Source: Bacteroidales bacterium (GTDB lineage: Bacteria; Bacteroidota; Bacteroidia; Bacteroidales; PXBB01). Taken from it: 58,916 bases of DNA. Positions 9,949 to 19,810 of the stretch are shown here, in pieces; position 1 is the first letter of the stretch; the number at the start of each line of letters is the position of its first letter. Location of the stretch: the NCBI GenBank assembly GCA_003565735.1, contig PXBB01000007.1, positions 1-58,916 of the forward strand, read 5' to 3'. Both the position numbers and the translations under genes were made by a program. The notes under the pieces were generated by a model that was not told the DNA's origin, ran no database searches, and worked only from the letters and a program-made list of their open reading frames with translations.

Positions 9949-10000
9949 CAGTTATTCAAAAACCTATTATAAACAAAAATTATTGAAAAGCCAAACAAAT

Positions 10001-11296
10001 ATGTCCATCAAAATACAACCGCCTATAAGCATCTATATAATTCTGTGCTTTATCTTACATGGAAGCCTTTTAGCTCAGGATATCAACAATGCACGGCGCC
10101 ATATCGAAGCCCTTTCTTCGCCCGAAATGCATGGCAGGGGTTACGTGTTTAAAGGCGACAGTATTGCTGCCGCTTATATAAAAAAAGAAATGCTATCCAT
10201 TGGCTTGAGTGCGTTTGACCAAGGTTTTTATCAGTTTTTCAACATAAGTGTTAATACGCTTCCTGGGGCTTTGTCACTTTCTATTAACAACAACAATCTG
10301 ATGCCCGGTTTTGATTTTTTAGTGGAAACACCATCACTAGGTCACACCGGAACATTCAGGGCCAGAACCATTAGCCATAATACCTCAGATCGTAGAATAA
10401 GAAGACTTGAACGCAGAGGTCTTGAAAATAAAGTACTCGTAATTGATAATACATCAGAACGAAAGAAACGTAATAAACTCTTTAACAAGTTGAAATTTTA
10501 CAACAATTTTGGTGCTGAGGCTGTGATTTTTTTGACTGATGAAGAAAAACCATTAATGTGGCGTACTTATACGGGGCACTTACGCCTGGACTTTCCAACC
10601 CTGGTGCTGCACAAAGAAAGTTTTAAAAGGCGTGTCAGGCGTGTTACCATGGATATTGAAAATGTCTTTTATCCTGCCTATCAAACACAAAATGTCATAG
10701 GCTATGTAGAGGGCTATGCTGTTCCGGATTCTTTTATTGTTTTTACGGCTCATTACGATCACTTAGGGCGCATGGGTGCGGAAACATATTTTCCGGGAGC
10801 CCATGACAATGCCAGTGGTGTGGCTTTAATGTTAGATCTGGCAAAATATTACAGCCGGAACCCACCACCATATTCGGTGGCCTTTATAGCAACAGCTGCT
10901 GAAGAAGCTGGACTGCTTGGTTCACGTTATTATACGAATAACCCTCTCTTTCCGCTCTCCGACATCATGTTCTTAATAAATCTTGACATGGTAAGCACAG
11001 GAGAGGATGGCATGATGGTGGTTAACGGTGAAATCTTTGTGGAAGATTTTTTACGCCTGAAAAAAATCAACAACACACACGGCTTTATGAGGGAAATACG
11101 CAGCAGAGGTGAAGCAGCAAATAGTGACCACTATTTTTTTTATATCAATAATGTGAAGAGTTTCTTTTTTTATACACTGGGAGGGCAAACGCATTACCAT
11201 AACATATACGATAAACCGGAAACCCTTTCCTTGTATGCTTACGATAACTTGTTTCAACTTATTGTCTCATTTGTTCATGACACCTTTAAAAAATAA
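10001..11296 (+). CDS. M28-family metallopeptidase
   Basis: Signal peptide MSIKIQPPISIYIILCFILHGSLLAQ; FTAHYDHLGR, AHDNASGVALMLDLA, ATAAEEAGLLGSRYY, NLDMV zinc-peptidase motifs. Start reassigned from 9983 (TTG) to ATG at 10001. Confidence 0.88.
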   Translation: MSIKIQPPISIYIILCFILHGSLLAQDINNARRHIEALSSPEMHGRGYVFKGDSIAAAYIKKEMLSIGLSAFDQGFYQFFNISVNTLPGALSLSINNNNLMPGFDFLVETPSLGHTGTFRARTISHNTSDRRIRRLERRGLENKVLVIDNTSERKKRNKLFNKLKFYNNFGAEAVIFLTDEEKPLMWRTYTGHLRLDFPTLVLHKESFKRRVRRVTMDIENVFYPAYQTQNVIGYVEGYAVPDSFIVFTAHYDHLGRMGAETYFPGAHDNASGVALMLDLAKYYSRNPPPYSVAFIATAAEEAGLLGSRYYTNNPLFPLSDIMFLINLDMVSTGEDGMMVVNGEIFVEDFLRLKKINNTHGFMREIRSRGEAANSDHYFFYINNVKSFFFYTLGGQTHYHNIYDKPETLSLYAYDNLFQLIVSFVHDTFKK

Positions 11297-11299
11297 AAA

Positions 11300-11983
11300 A
11301 TGACCAAACTGTATATTGTTCCAACCCCCATTGGCAATCTTGAGGATATTACCTATAGAGCTGTCAGAGTTTTAAAAGAGGTGGCATTAATAATGGCAGA
11401 AGACACGCGAACAAGCCGTAATTTGCTCAATCATTATGGTATTAAAAACAAACTGAAATCATACCATAAGTTCAACGAACACAAGGTTGTTACAATTATG
11501 TCCGATCTTTTTGAAATCTATAACAGCATAGCACTCATAAGTGATGCAGGGACACCCGGCATATCAGATCCCGGCTATTTACTTGTACGCACCTGCATAC
11601 AACTGGGCGTTGAAGTAGAATGCTTACCCGGACCCACGGCTTTTGTCCCTGCTTTAGTCGTATCCGGTTTGCCTTCCGACAGGTTTTTATTTGAAGGCTT
11701 CATACCCGTTAAAAAAGGAAGACAGCGTAAACTTACTGAGTTGTCGTCATATACGCAAACCATAGTTTTGTATGAATCGCCTTACAGGGTTTTAAAAACG
11801 CTCGAAGATTTATCGGCAAATTTTGGTCAAGACAGGATTATATCAATATCACGTGAGATTTCAAAAAAATTTGAAGAAACTTTCAGAGGCCGTATTGACG
11901 AAGCCATTGCCTACTTCAGTGCAAAAAAAATTAAGGGAGAATTTGTTTTTGTTATTGAGGGTGCCCCCAAAAAATCTTCTTAG
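11300..11983 (+). CDS. rsmI: 16S rRNA (cytidine(1402)-2'-O)-methyltransferase
   Basis: MTKLYIVPTPIGNLEDITYRAVRVLKEV, AEDTRTSRNLLNHYGI, ISDAGTPGISDPGY, LPGPTAFVPALVVSGLPSDRFLFEGF. Confidence 0.95.
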   Translation: MTKLYIVPTPIGNLEDITYRAVRVLKEVALIMAEDTRTSRNLLNHYGIKNKLKSYHKFNEHKVVTIMSDLFEIYNSIALISDAGTPGISDPGYLLVRTCIQLGVEVECLPGPTAFVPALVVSGLPSDRFLFEGFIPVKKGRQRKLTELSSYTQTIVLYESPYRVLKTLEDLSANFGQDRIISISREISKKFEETFRGRIDEAIAYFSAKKIKGEFVFVIEGAPKKSS

Positions 11984-12059
11984 GCAAGCCTTTAGCCATG
12001 CCCCCTTTGAATGTAAATTATCTATGCCATACGAAAAGTTTTTTACAGCAACAAACAGT

Positions 12060-12494
12060 TCAGGATAAAATCTCCAAAATAAACTTGTTGAGAATTTTGT
12101 TATGGTCAAATGCCATTTTAGGCAAGTTGTCGGTTTCAAACCATTTAATATTTCGGGCATCATCTCCTGCGCAAGCTTTATGAGGATGCCTTTCAATATA
12201 GCCGTAGTAAACCACAGAAATGGTATGCCCACGGGGGTCTCTGCCCGTGTCGCCAAAAGTATGAAACTGTTTTAAATCAATACCGGTCAAATGTGTTTCT
12301 TCTTTTAGTTCCCGGTGTGCGGCTTCAATCAAATTTTCATTTTTATCGATAAAACCACCGGGGAGTGCCCAACAGTTTTTAAAAGGTTGAAATTTTCTTT
12401 CAATCAACAGAACTTTTGTAACAGCAGTTGTTTTATTCACAACAATAATATCAACGGTTACTGATGGTCGTGGGTATGTATAAGTATAGGACAT
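12060..12494 (-). CDS. NUDIX hydrolase
   Basis: Nudix box GGFIDKNENLIEAAHRELKEETHL. Confidence 0.92.
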   Translation of the reverse strand: MSYTYTYPRPSVTVDIIVVNKTTAVTKVLLIERKFQPFKNCWALPGGFIDKNENLIEAAHRELKEETHLTGIDLKQFHTFGDTGRDPRGHTISVVYYGYIERHPHKACAGDDARNIKWFETDNLPKMAFDHNKILNKFILEILS

Positions 12495-12507
12495 AGGAAA
12501 ATAAATG

Positions 12508-12541
12508 AAAAAAGGTCAGCTGCTGGTGCAGCCGACCTTTG
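12508..12541 (-). terminator. putative rho-independent terminator for the gene ending at 12562
   Basis: On the minus strand: AAAGGTCGGCTGCACCAGCAGCTGACCTTTTTTC (one bulge/mismatch) followed by T-rich sequence. Confidence 0.65.
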
Positions 12542-12561
12542 ATACGTTTTAAGATAATAAA

Positions 12562-13110
12562 CTACTTAGGCTCAAAAGTATAGGTAAATTCAACTTTTGC
12601 CATGTCGCCATCATCATTTTCTTCGTATGATTCTTTTAAGACGAGTTCTTTATTAGCCAATCTGTCAATGTAGAGTATGCCACCTCCAAACATTGTAGCA
12701 CCATCAACAAACAGGTAGTTCTGACTTTTATCTGAGTCTAACCACTGCCATGTGCCGGTGCCTTTGTAAACATTAGTAGCTCCATCAGCAGTCAGTGTCT
12801 CATTGATGTTTACTTTGCCGTGCTCCAAAAATTCAATATCAAAAGTACCCATCATAGATCCGGATTGTCCACTTCCTGAGATAGTGTAAATCGAACCATC
12901 ATAAGAATAAATAAAGGTTAAAGTTTGTCCGTCAAAAACATACTGCTCTGTACCTTCAACTTTTACCAACTGCCAGTGTTGCATAAGACGGCTCTCTCTG
13001 GAACGGAAAGATATACCGGGGTCATTTTCGCCTTTGCGGCAAGAGTTTAACATAGGCATAACAAGTAATGCAGCCATGATAAACAAAAAGATTTTTTTTG
13101 TCGTTTTCAT
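12562..13110 (-). CDS. lipocalin-like/uncharacterised lipoprotein
   Basis: 182 aa; lipobox-like VMPMLNSC, then MQHWQLVKVEG...FTYSYDG-type short beta-strand pattern. Confidence 0.65.
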   Translation of the reverse strand: MKTTKKIFLFIMAALLVMPMLNSCRKGENDPGISFRSRESRLMQHWQLVKVEGTEQYVFDGQTLTFIYSYDGSIYTISGSGQSGSMMGTFDIEFLEHGKVNINETLTADGATNVYKGTGTWQWLDSDKSQNYLFVDGATMFGGGILYIDRLANKELVLKESYEENDDGDMAKVEFTYTFEPK

Positions 13111-13412
13111 CGTAATTAAAAATTAGTTAATAATGAGTTATTTATTCAAATGCCAAAATTATACAATAATTCTGATAAAAAACAAAAAAAAATATTTTTT
13201 TTTAATTAATACTGCGCTTATGGTTTTTATGTGGATAACCTGAACCTGATTCTGCACAATGAAAGCAGCATCAGATAGGCTATTTCAAAGCTTTTAGCAA
13301 GTCAAAGAATAAACCGAAATAAATACAATTATACCAGTATGAGTTAAAAGGCACACATCTCTTCATAATTGCTAATAGCCAAAGCGTTTTCAGCAGGCTT
13401 TATGAAAAGGTG

Positions 13413-14294
13413 TTATGGTGTTGCACTATAAGCTGCAATATCTCTGTTAATTTTCTTAACAAGATTTTGAAGAACAGTCCCCGGCCCAACTTCTATAAAA
13501 GTATCAGCACCATCTTTAATCATATTTTGCATAATCTGTGTCCATAAAACAGGAGATGTTAACTGGCTTATTAGATTTTTTTTGATTTCATCAGCTGAGC
13601 TGACAGCTTTAGCATTAACATTTTGATATACAGGACATAATGGCTTGTTAAAAGTTGTGTTATTAATGGCTTCAGCGAGTTCTAAACGAGCAGGCTCCAT
13701 AAGGGGTGAATGAAAAGCGCCACCAACCTTAAGAGGTAAAGCCCTTTTAGCTCCGGCTGCTTTTATTTTTTCACATGCTATCTCAACGCCTTTTATACTT
13801 CCTGAAATGACCAGCTGTCCCGGACTGTTGTAATTAGCAGGGACAACCACCTCTTGTATTTCTTGACATATACTTACAACTTTTTCATCCTCTATACCGA
13901 TAATTGCAGCCATAGTAGATGGCTCTGATTCGCATGCTTTTTGCATAGCTCCGGCTCTTTTAGATACAAGGACAAGACCATCTTCAAATGTTAAAGCTTT
14001 GTTGGCCACCAAAGCAGAAAATTCACCCAGCGAATGACCCGCTACCATATCAGGCTTAAAGTCATCGCCTATTACTGTTGCCAGGATTACGGAGTGTAAA
14101 AAAATGGCAGGCTGTGTTACCTTTGTTTGGCGTAAATCTTCTTCGGTGCCACCAAACATAAGGTCAGTAATACGAAAACCTAATATGTCATTAGCTTTTT
14201 CAAACATATTTTTGGCTTCAGCACTATTGTCATACAAATCTTTACCCATGCCAATAAACTGAGCACCTTGCCCAGGAAAAACAAATGCTTTCAT
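13413..14294 (-). CDS. fabD: malonyl CoA-acyl carrier protein transacylase
   Basis: MKAFVFPGQGAQFIGMGKDLYD, GHSLGEFSALVA, GGAFHSPLMEPA, FIEVGPGTVLQNLVKKI. Confidence 0.95.
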   Translation of the reverse strand: MKAFVFPGQGAQFIGMGKDLYDNSAEAKNMFEKANDILGFRITDLMFGGTEEDLRQTKVTQPAIFLHSVILATVIGDDFKPDMVAGHSLGEFSALVANKALTFEDGLVLVSKRAGAMQKACESEPSTMAAIIGIEDEKVVSICQEIQEVVVPANYNSPGQLVISGSIKGVEIACEKIKAAGAKRALPLKVGGAFHSPLMEPARLELAEAINNTTFNKPLCPVYQNVNAKAVSSADEIKKNLISQLTSPVLWTQIMQNMIKDGADTFIEVGPGTVLQNLVKKINRDIAAYSATP

Positions 14295-14427
14295 ATTTTT
14301 ATATTTTTTATTTGAATGGGCAAAGTTATAAAAACTTTTTTATCATTTTTTGGTTAGTAAAATAATAAAACCTGCTTCATTATTAACAATTTGCTGTCAT
14401 TTTATAATTACTTCCTGTGTTTGGGCT

Positions 14428-15411
14428 TTAACCTGAAAAAGGCATTAAAAAGTGATTTATCAAAGCTAAAATAACTATGGCCAGTACCAGAAGTTCGCCT
14501 ACCCATTTTTTCTTCACATTTAGTAAAAATGTTGAAAAAAAGACAGCTGTTGGGATGAATAATGCCGGCATGTGCACAAATAAATCAGAAACCCACATCA
14601 GGCTAATGATTGTAAAAGAATAAAACCCCATTAAAATGCTAGCATACTTACGCAACATAACATTTCTTTCTTTATCAAGCAGTTTGTATTTAACAGCGCT
14701 TATTAATAAGACAATTTGCAGCATTATGGCCGCCCAAACTGAGAATTTTCCCCAGTTTAAGTCAAATTGCTGTAGGGCTGGTAAGTGTACAAGTTCTAAA
14801 AAGGGTGTTAAGTTATCTGTCCAAAAAAAATAAAACACAATAAATATGTATGGCAGTATAAAGCCAGCTATGGATATAAGCCATAGCCGAATGCTATAGG
14901 TTTTGTAAAGCAAAAGACTTATCCAAACAAAAAGAATGTAATAGGCGGCATAAACATAAAACAAAGAGGCTACAGACAGCAAAATACCTATATCAAAGAT
15001 ATGTTTGCGGATATTCTCCAAGGAATATATGTTCAGGAGTTTGTCAACTGCAAGTAAAATAAAAAAATGGGCTATAAGTAACTTATGCATCATTGTATAA
15101 GAAGGCCACAGACTCATAAGCGTGATATACATAAAAGCAGGTAAGTAAGTGACTTTTTCAGACAGTGCATGTTTTGTCACCAAATTATTTAAAAGAACAG
15201 CTTGAAGGAAAAGCAATCCGTATGCTGTAATTGTTGATAAATAAGGATATTCTAATAAGGTGGGATGTATCCATTTGTAAAGCCATCCTGCGGTAACTGA
15301 TACGTCCGGCAGGGCAGGATATATGAAAGCCTTCAGCCACAGTAGTACGCCATAAACGAATAACAAGATTAATAAAAAGTGATAATTTTTACGAAAAATT
15401 TTAACAAACAT
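14428..15411 (-). CDS. polytopic membrane protein (DUF6427-like)
   Basis: 327 aa, about 9-10 hydrophobic segments; family assignment is tentative. Confidence 0.55.
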   Translation of the reverse strand: MFVKIFRKNYHFLLILLFVYGVLLWLKAFIYPALPDVSVTAGWLYKWIHPTLLEYPYLSTITAYGLLFLQAVLLNNLVTKHALSEKVTYLPAFMYITLMSLWPSYTMMHKLLIAHFFILLAVDKLLNIYSLENIRKHIFDIGILLSVASLFYVYAAYYILFVWISLLLYKTYSIRLWLISIAGFILPYIFIVFYFFWTDNLTPFLELVHLPALQQFDLNWGKFSVWAAIMLQIVLLISAVKYKLLDKERNVMLRKYASILMGFYSFTIISLMWVSDLFVHMPALFIPTAVFFSTFLLNVKKKWVGELLVLAIVILALINHFLMPFSG

Positions 15412-15422
15412 CTTAGAATCAA

Positions 15423-16718
15423 TTATTTCCGAGTAATATATGGCAGCAAATCTTTACCAATATCCTTACGGTAATAACATTTATCAAAATGAATTTTTCC
15501 AAGCTGTTTGTAGCTGCTTTGCAGTGCTTGTTCTAAAGTGTCCCCGAAAGCCGTTACAGCTATTACCCTGCCGCCATTGGTAACCAAGCGGTCTTCTTTA
15601 TTCTTTAGGGTCCCGGCATGAAAAATCCTACAATCATTATCTGTTATTTCCGGTAATATAATCTCTTCCCCTTTATTGTATGACCCGGGATATCCCCCGG
15701 ATACCATCATTACAGTTGTAGCATAAGCATCGCTAATGCGCATATTATAATTCTCAATATTTTGGTTTTCGATGCATTGGAACATGTCAATAATGTCCGA
15801 CTGCATCAGCGGCAAAATAACTTCTGTCTCGGGGTCGCCTAAGCGCACGTTATATTCTATAACATATGGTAAACCATCAACAATCATAAGCCCAAAAAAT
15901 AAAAAGCCCCTGTAATCTATTTCTTCTGTTTTTAAAGCTTTGATAGTAGGTGCTACAACTGAGTGCTCAATGTTATTTAGCAGTGCTTTATCAACAAAAG
16001 GAACGGGCGATACAGCACCCATACCACCGGTGTTGGGTCCGGTGTCTTTTTCGCCTATTTTTTTATAATCCTTGGCATGGGGCAACATTTTAAAATTCTT
16101 CCCGTCAGTAACTACAAAAACGGACATTTCAATGCCATCAAGAAAGTTTTCAATGACAACCCGCTGACTGGCTTTTCCGAATCTCTGGCCTAAGAGCATA
16201 TGCTCGAGCTCTTTTACCGCAGTCTCATAAGTAGGGCAAATAATAACGCCTTTGCCTGCAGCCAATCCATCAGCTTTTAAAACGTAAGGGGCTGTCATGT
16301 CTTTTAAAAAAGAAAGGGCATCATCATAGGTGTCTGATGTAAAAGATTTGTACATAGCTGTGGGAATACCATGCTTCAGCATAAAGTTTTTTGCAAAATC
16401 TTTGCTCCCTTCCAGTTGAGCTGCTTTTTGGTTAGGTCCTATTACAATTGCTTCTGTCGTGTTGTCATGGGTGAAATAATCTGCAATACCATTTACCAAC
16501 GGCTCCTCAGGACCAACAACAATATACTTTATGTGATGTGTTTTCGCAAAGGCTTTTACGTTTTCAAAGTCGTTAGGATTTAAATCTACATTTGTTCCGT
16601 AATCTGACGTGCCTGCATTGCCCGGCGCCGTATAAAGCTTTGTAAGTTGAGGACTTTGTGAAATTTTCCATGCTAAGGTGTGCTCACGCCCGCCGGAGCC
16701 TAATAAAAGAATGTTCAT
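15423..16718 (-). CDS. purD: phosphoribosylamine-glycine ligase
   Basis: MNILLLGSGGREHTLAWKISQS, VVGPEEPLVNGIADYF, GTGGMGAVSP-type (GPNTGGMGAVSPVPF), EYNVRLGDPETEVILPL. Confidence 0.96.
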   Translation of the reverse strand: MNILLLGSGGREHTLAWKISQSPQLTKLYTAPGNAGTSDYGTNVDLNPNDFENVKAFAKTHHIKYIVVGPEEPLVNGIADYFTHDNTTEAIVIGPNQKAAQLEGSKDFAKNFMLKHGIPTAMYKSFTSDTYDDALSFLKDMTAPYVLKADGLAAGKGVIICPTYETAVKELEHMLLGQRFGKASQRVVIENFLDGIEMSVFVVTDGKNFKMLPHAKDYKKIGEKDTGPNTGGMGAVSPVPFVDKALLNNIEHSVVAPTIKALKTEEIDYRGFLFFGLMIVDGLPYVIEYNVRLGDPETEVILPLMQSDIIDMFQCIENQNIENYNMRISDAYATTVMMVSGGYPGSYNKGEEIILPEITDNDCRIFHAGTLKNKEDRLVTNGGRVIAVTAFGDTLEQALQSSYKQLGKIHFDKCYYRKDIGKDLLPYITRK

Positions 16719-16869
16719 CTGTTTGTTTTTTCGGAGTATCAGCGTGCATTTTATTGCAAAAAACTTCTTAACTCCCGGTTTCTATAGCAAATACTTTTTC
16801 GAATAATGATATTGCAAATATAAAAGTATTACCTGAGAAAAATAAACAAAATAAATTTTCAAGTGTATG

Positions 16870-16921
16870 AGCCTGTATTATTCATGCTTTTATTTTTCCT
16901 GTTTAGTGAATAATGCCAGTT
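16870..16921. repeat. short (about 52 bp) deletion-like derivative of the dispersed inverted-repeat element
   Basis: Left end AGCCTGTATTATTCATGCTTTTATTTT matches the element end; right end TGAATAATGCCAGTT is a degenerate inverse. Confidence 0.55.
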
Positions 16922-16982
16922 AATTGTAATAAATAATACAATTTAAAAAAAAACGTTTAACTTGAAATATCTAAAATATTTA

Positions 16983-16990
16983 TAGATTTG
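16983..16990 (+). promoter_or_regulatory. putative Bacteroidota -7 box upstream of arcC
   Basis: TAGATTTG (TAnnTTTG) with a TTG at 16962-16964, 18 bp upstream. Confidence 0.4.
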
Positions 16991-17049
16991 CCAAAAATTG
17001 CAAAAAACATCATTTATTTAAGAAAAAAAAAACATTTAAATATTAAAAC

Positions 17050-17991
17050 ATGAAGAAATTAGCAGTAGTAGCTTTTGGAGGCAATGCCTTACTAAAAGCA
17101 GGGCAAAAAGGAACGATTGATGAGCAGGAACACAATGTTTATGAAACCTGTGAAAATTTATTGGAACTCATTAAAAAGGATTACAACATTGTAATAACTC
17201 ATGGCAATGGGCCTCAGGTAGGTAACATATTGCTTCAAAATATTGCGGGCGCAAAGATGTTTGGTGTTCCTGAAATGCCCTTAGATATTTGTGGCGCTTA
17301 TTCACAAGGTCTTATAGGTTATATGATTGAACAACAGTTGCGTAACCTTCTTGAAAAAAATAATATGGAAAGAGATGTTATTACCATAATCACAGAAGTA
17401 TTGGTTGATAAAGACGACCCTGCTTTTCAGAAACCAACCAAACCTATTGGCCCATTTTACTCTAAAGAAGAAGCCGATAAGATGGCCGAAGAGACTGGAG
17501 CTGTCTTTGCCGAAGATTCAGCTAAGCGCGGATGGCGTAAAGTGGTGGCATCGCCTCAGCCTAAAACTATTGGCAACAAAAATTCTATAGAACGCCTGGC
17601 ACGCGAAGGACAAATTGTTATTTCTGTTGGTGGTGGCGGTATCCCCGTTTTTTATGTCGAACCCAACAAACTTCAGGGTATTGATGCCGTTATCGACAAG
17701 GATTTGGCGTCCGCACTCTTGGCTACTCAAATTGGTGCCGATGAGTTTTTTATTCTTACGGACGTGCCCAAAGTATATGTTGACTTTAAAAAGCCCGGTG
17801 AAAAGGCTCTTGATGAGCTTACCGTTGATGCTGCTAAAAAATATTCTGATGAAGGGCAGTTTGGGGCAGGAAGTATGGGCCCTAAGGTAAATGCAGCCAT
17901 CAATTTCGTTCAAGCAACAGGTAATACCGCTATTATTACCGAAGCTTCGCAGCTTAAAAATAATAATGCAGGTACCAGAATTATTCAATAA
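17050..17991 (+). CDS. arcC: carbamate kinase
   Basis: [70 protein letters not shown]. Confidence 0.95.
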   Translation: MKKLAVVAFGGNALLKAGQKGTIDEQEHNVYETCENLLELIKKDYNIVITHGNGPQVGNILLQNIAGAKMFGVPEMPLDICGAYSQGLIGYMIEQQLRNLLEKNNMERDVITIITEVLVDKDDPAFQKPTKPIGPFYSKEEADKMAEETGAVFAEDSAKRGWRKVVASPQPKTIGNKNSIERLAREGQIVISVGGGGIPVFYVEPNKLQGIDAVIDKDLASALLATQIGADEFFILTDVPKVYVDFKKPGEKALDELTVDAAKKYSDEGQFGAGSMGPKVNAAINFVQATGNTAIITEASQLKNNNAGTRIIQ

Positions 17992-18019
17992 TATTAATTT
18001 ATTTAAAAGGAGGTTTATT

Positions 18020-19021
18020 ATGGCTTTCAATTTGAAAAACAGACATTTTTTAAAACTGTTGGATTTCACACCACAGGAAATTCGCTTTCTCCTTGAGCTA
18101 TCAAGGGATTTAAAAAAAGCCAAGTATGCAGGAACTGAAGTGCAAAAATTAAAAGGAAAAAACATTGCGCTCATTTTTGAAAAAGATTCTACACGAACGC
18201 GCTGCGCTTTTGAAGTTGCTGCTTACGATCAAGGCGCTCATGTAACTTATCTTGGCCCAACAGGATCGCAAATTGGCAAAAAAGAGTCTATGAAAGATAC
18301 TGCTCGTGTTTTAGGCCGCATGTATGATGGTATAGAGTACAGAGGTTTTGGACAGGAAATTGTCGAGGAGTTGGCTAAATATGCAGGCGTGCCTGTTTGG
18401 AACGGACTTACTAATGAATATCACCCCACGCAAATGCTGGCGGATGTCATGACTATGATAGAGCATTGTGATAAACCTCTCAACAAAATGGTTTTATGCT
18501 ATATGGGCGATGCTAAAAATAATGTTGGCAATTCGTTAATGGTCATTTCTGCAAAATTGGGCATTGATTTCAGAGCTATTGCGCCTCAATCTTGTCAGCC
18601 TGAGGCTGAACTTGTAGCAAAGTGCCAGGAAATTGCTCAAGAAACAGGCGCAAAAATAACCCTTACCGAAGATGTTGCTTCCGGTGTTAAAGGAGCTGAT
18701 TTTATCTACTCTGATGTGTGGGTGTCAATGGGCGAACCTGATGAGGTGTGGGAAGAACGCATCAAACTTTTAAAGCCCTATCAAGTTAACAAAAAAGCAA
18801 TGGAGCTGACCGGTAATCCTAATGTTAAATACTTACACTGCTTGCCAGCTTTTCATAACAGAGAAACCGTAATTGGTGAAGAAATTTTTCAAAAATATGG
18901 GCTCGATGGTATGGAGGTAACAGAAGAAGTCTTTGAATCTGAAGCTTCTGTTGTCTTCGACCAGGCAGAAAATCGAATGCATAGTATTAAAGCTGTTATG
19001 GTTGCCACATTGGGTAGCTAA
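18020..19021 (+). CDS. argF: ornithine carbamoyltransferase
   Basis: [57 protein letters not shown]. Start reassigned to ATG at 18020, preceded by AAAAGGAGGT. Confidence 0.93.
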   Translation: MAFNLKNRHFLKLLDFTPQEIRFLLELSRDLKKAKYAGTEVQKLKGKNIALIFEKDSTRTRCAFEVAAYDQGAHVTYLGPTGSQIGKKESMKDTARVLGRMYDGIEYRGFGQEIVEELAKYAGVPVWNGLTNEYHPTQMLADVMTMIEHCDKPLNKMVLCYMGDAKNNVGNSLMVISAKLGIDFRAIAPQSCQPEAELVAKCQEIAQETGAKITLTEDVASGVKGADFIYSDVWVSMGEPDEVWEERIKLLKPYQVNKKAMELTGNPNVKYLHCLPAFHNRETVIGEEIFQKYGLDGMEVTEEVFESEASVVFDQAENRMHSIKAVMVATLGS

Positions 19022-19067
19022 ACAAAGTATTTTCTGCTTAGAACTTGTACGTATTATCCCATTTTTT

Positions 19068-19112
19068 TAACCCGAATTATGTGTTAGATTTTCTAATGTG
19101 TAATTCGGGTTA
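19068..19112 (+). terminator. putative terminator hairpin downstream of argF
   Basis: TAACCCGAATTA-tgtg-TTAGA-tttt-TCTAA-tgtg-TAATTCGGGTTA: two stem blocks separated by a symmetric internal loop, A/T-rich flanks. Confidence 0.6.
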
Positions 19113-19200
19113 AAAATATAATAAGGGTTTAAATAGCTCTTGTGCGAGGCTTGGTTATTACAATTTATACGTTTTATTTACTTTATGTGAATAATGGAGC

Positions 19201-19497
19201 TTAGCCGCAATTATTGATACATTCCATGATTTGATTAATGATTTGATGCTTGACATAATAGTAATTCATTTTTCCCTTTTTTACCGAAGAAAGAACCCCA
19301 TTTGTTTTTAACAAAATGAGATGATGCGACGCCTGTGCCTGCTTGATATTAAGACCATCTTGTATTTCTTTAACATTCATTGAACCATTTTTCTGAAGCA
19401 CTTCAATAATAGCTATTCGTATAGGATGTGCTATTACTTTGAGTTTTTTGGCAACTTCCTCCAATTTGTTTCTTTCAATTTTGTGGCTTATTTCCAT
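19201..19497 (-). CDS. ArsR/SmtB-family winged-helix transcriptional regulator
   Basis: 98 aa; LKVIAHPIRIAIIEVLQKNGSMNVKEIQDGLNIKQAQASHHLILLKTNGVLSSVKKGKMNYYYV. Confidence 0.88.
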   Translation of the reverse strand: MEISHKIERNKLEEVAKKLKVIAHPIRIAIIEVLQKNGSMNVKEIQDGLNIKQAQASHHLILLKTNGVLSSVKKGKMNYYYVKHQIINQIMECINNCG

Positions 19498-19748
19498 GTT
19501 TTTCGGTATTATTTAAGCGATTTCATTCGCTTAATAAAAGTTATTGCAACATGTCTAAAAAAAAGCAATTATACGAATAAAATTTGATATATCGTAATAA
19601 AAATACCAATACGGCATATTTTTTTTGTTAAAAAAAATGAATTTTTAATGTTTTTTGTAGAAAAAGTAAAAAATCTACTATGGCTGAGCCAAAAAATGCA
19701 TTGTACAGAGCCCCTTTGTTTTTGAGAAAAAGTCTTAATAATTATTTA

Positions 19749-19756
19749 TAAATTTG
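19749..19756 (+). promoter_or_regulatory. putative Bacteroidota -7 box upstream of asnS
   Basis: TAAATTTG (TAnnTTTG) about 55 bp upstream of the start codon. Confidence 0.35.
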
Positions 19757-19810
19757 CATTTTCAAATTTATTAGTATTGTAAAGAGTCAAGGTATATTTA
19801 AAAGTTAAAA

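Noticed and set aside
17518-18174. 218-aa minus-strand ORF opposite arcC/argF
   Set aside because: Fully antisense to two confidently identified enzymes and has no family motifs.
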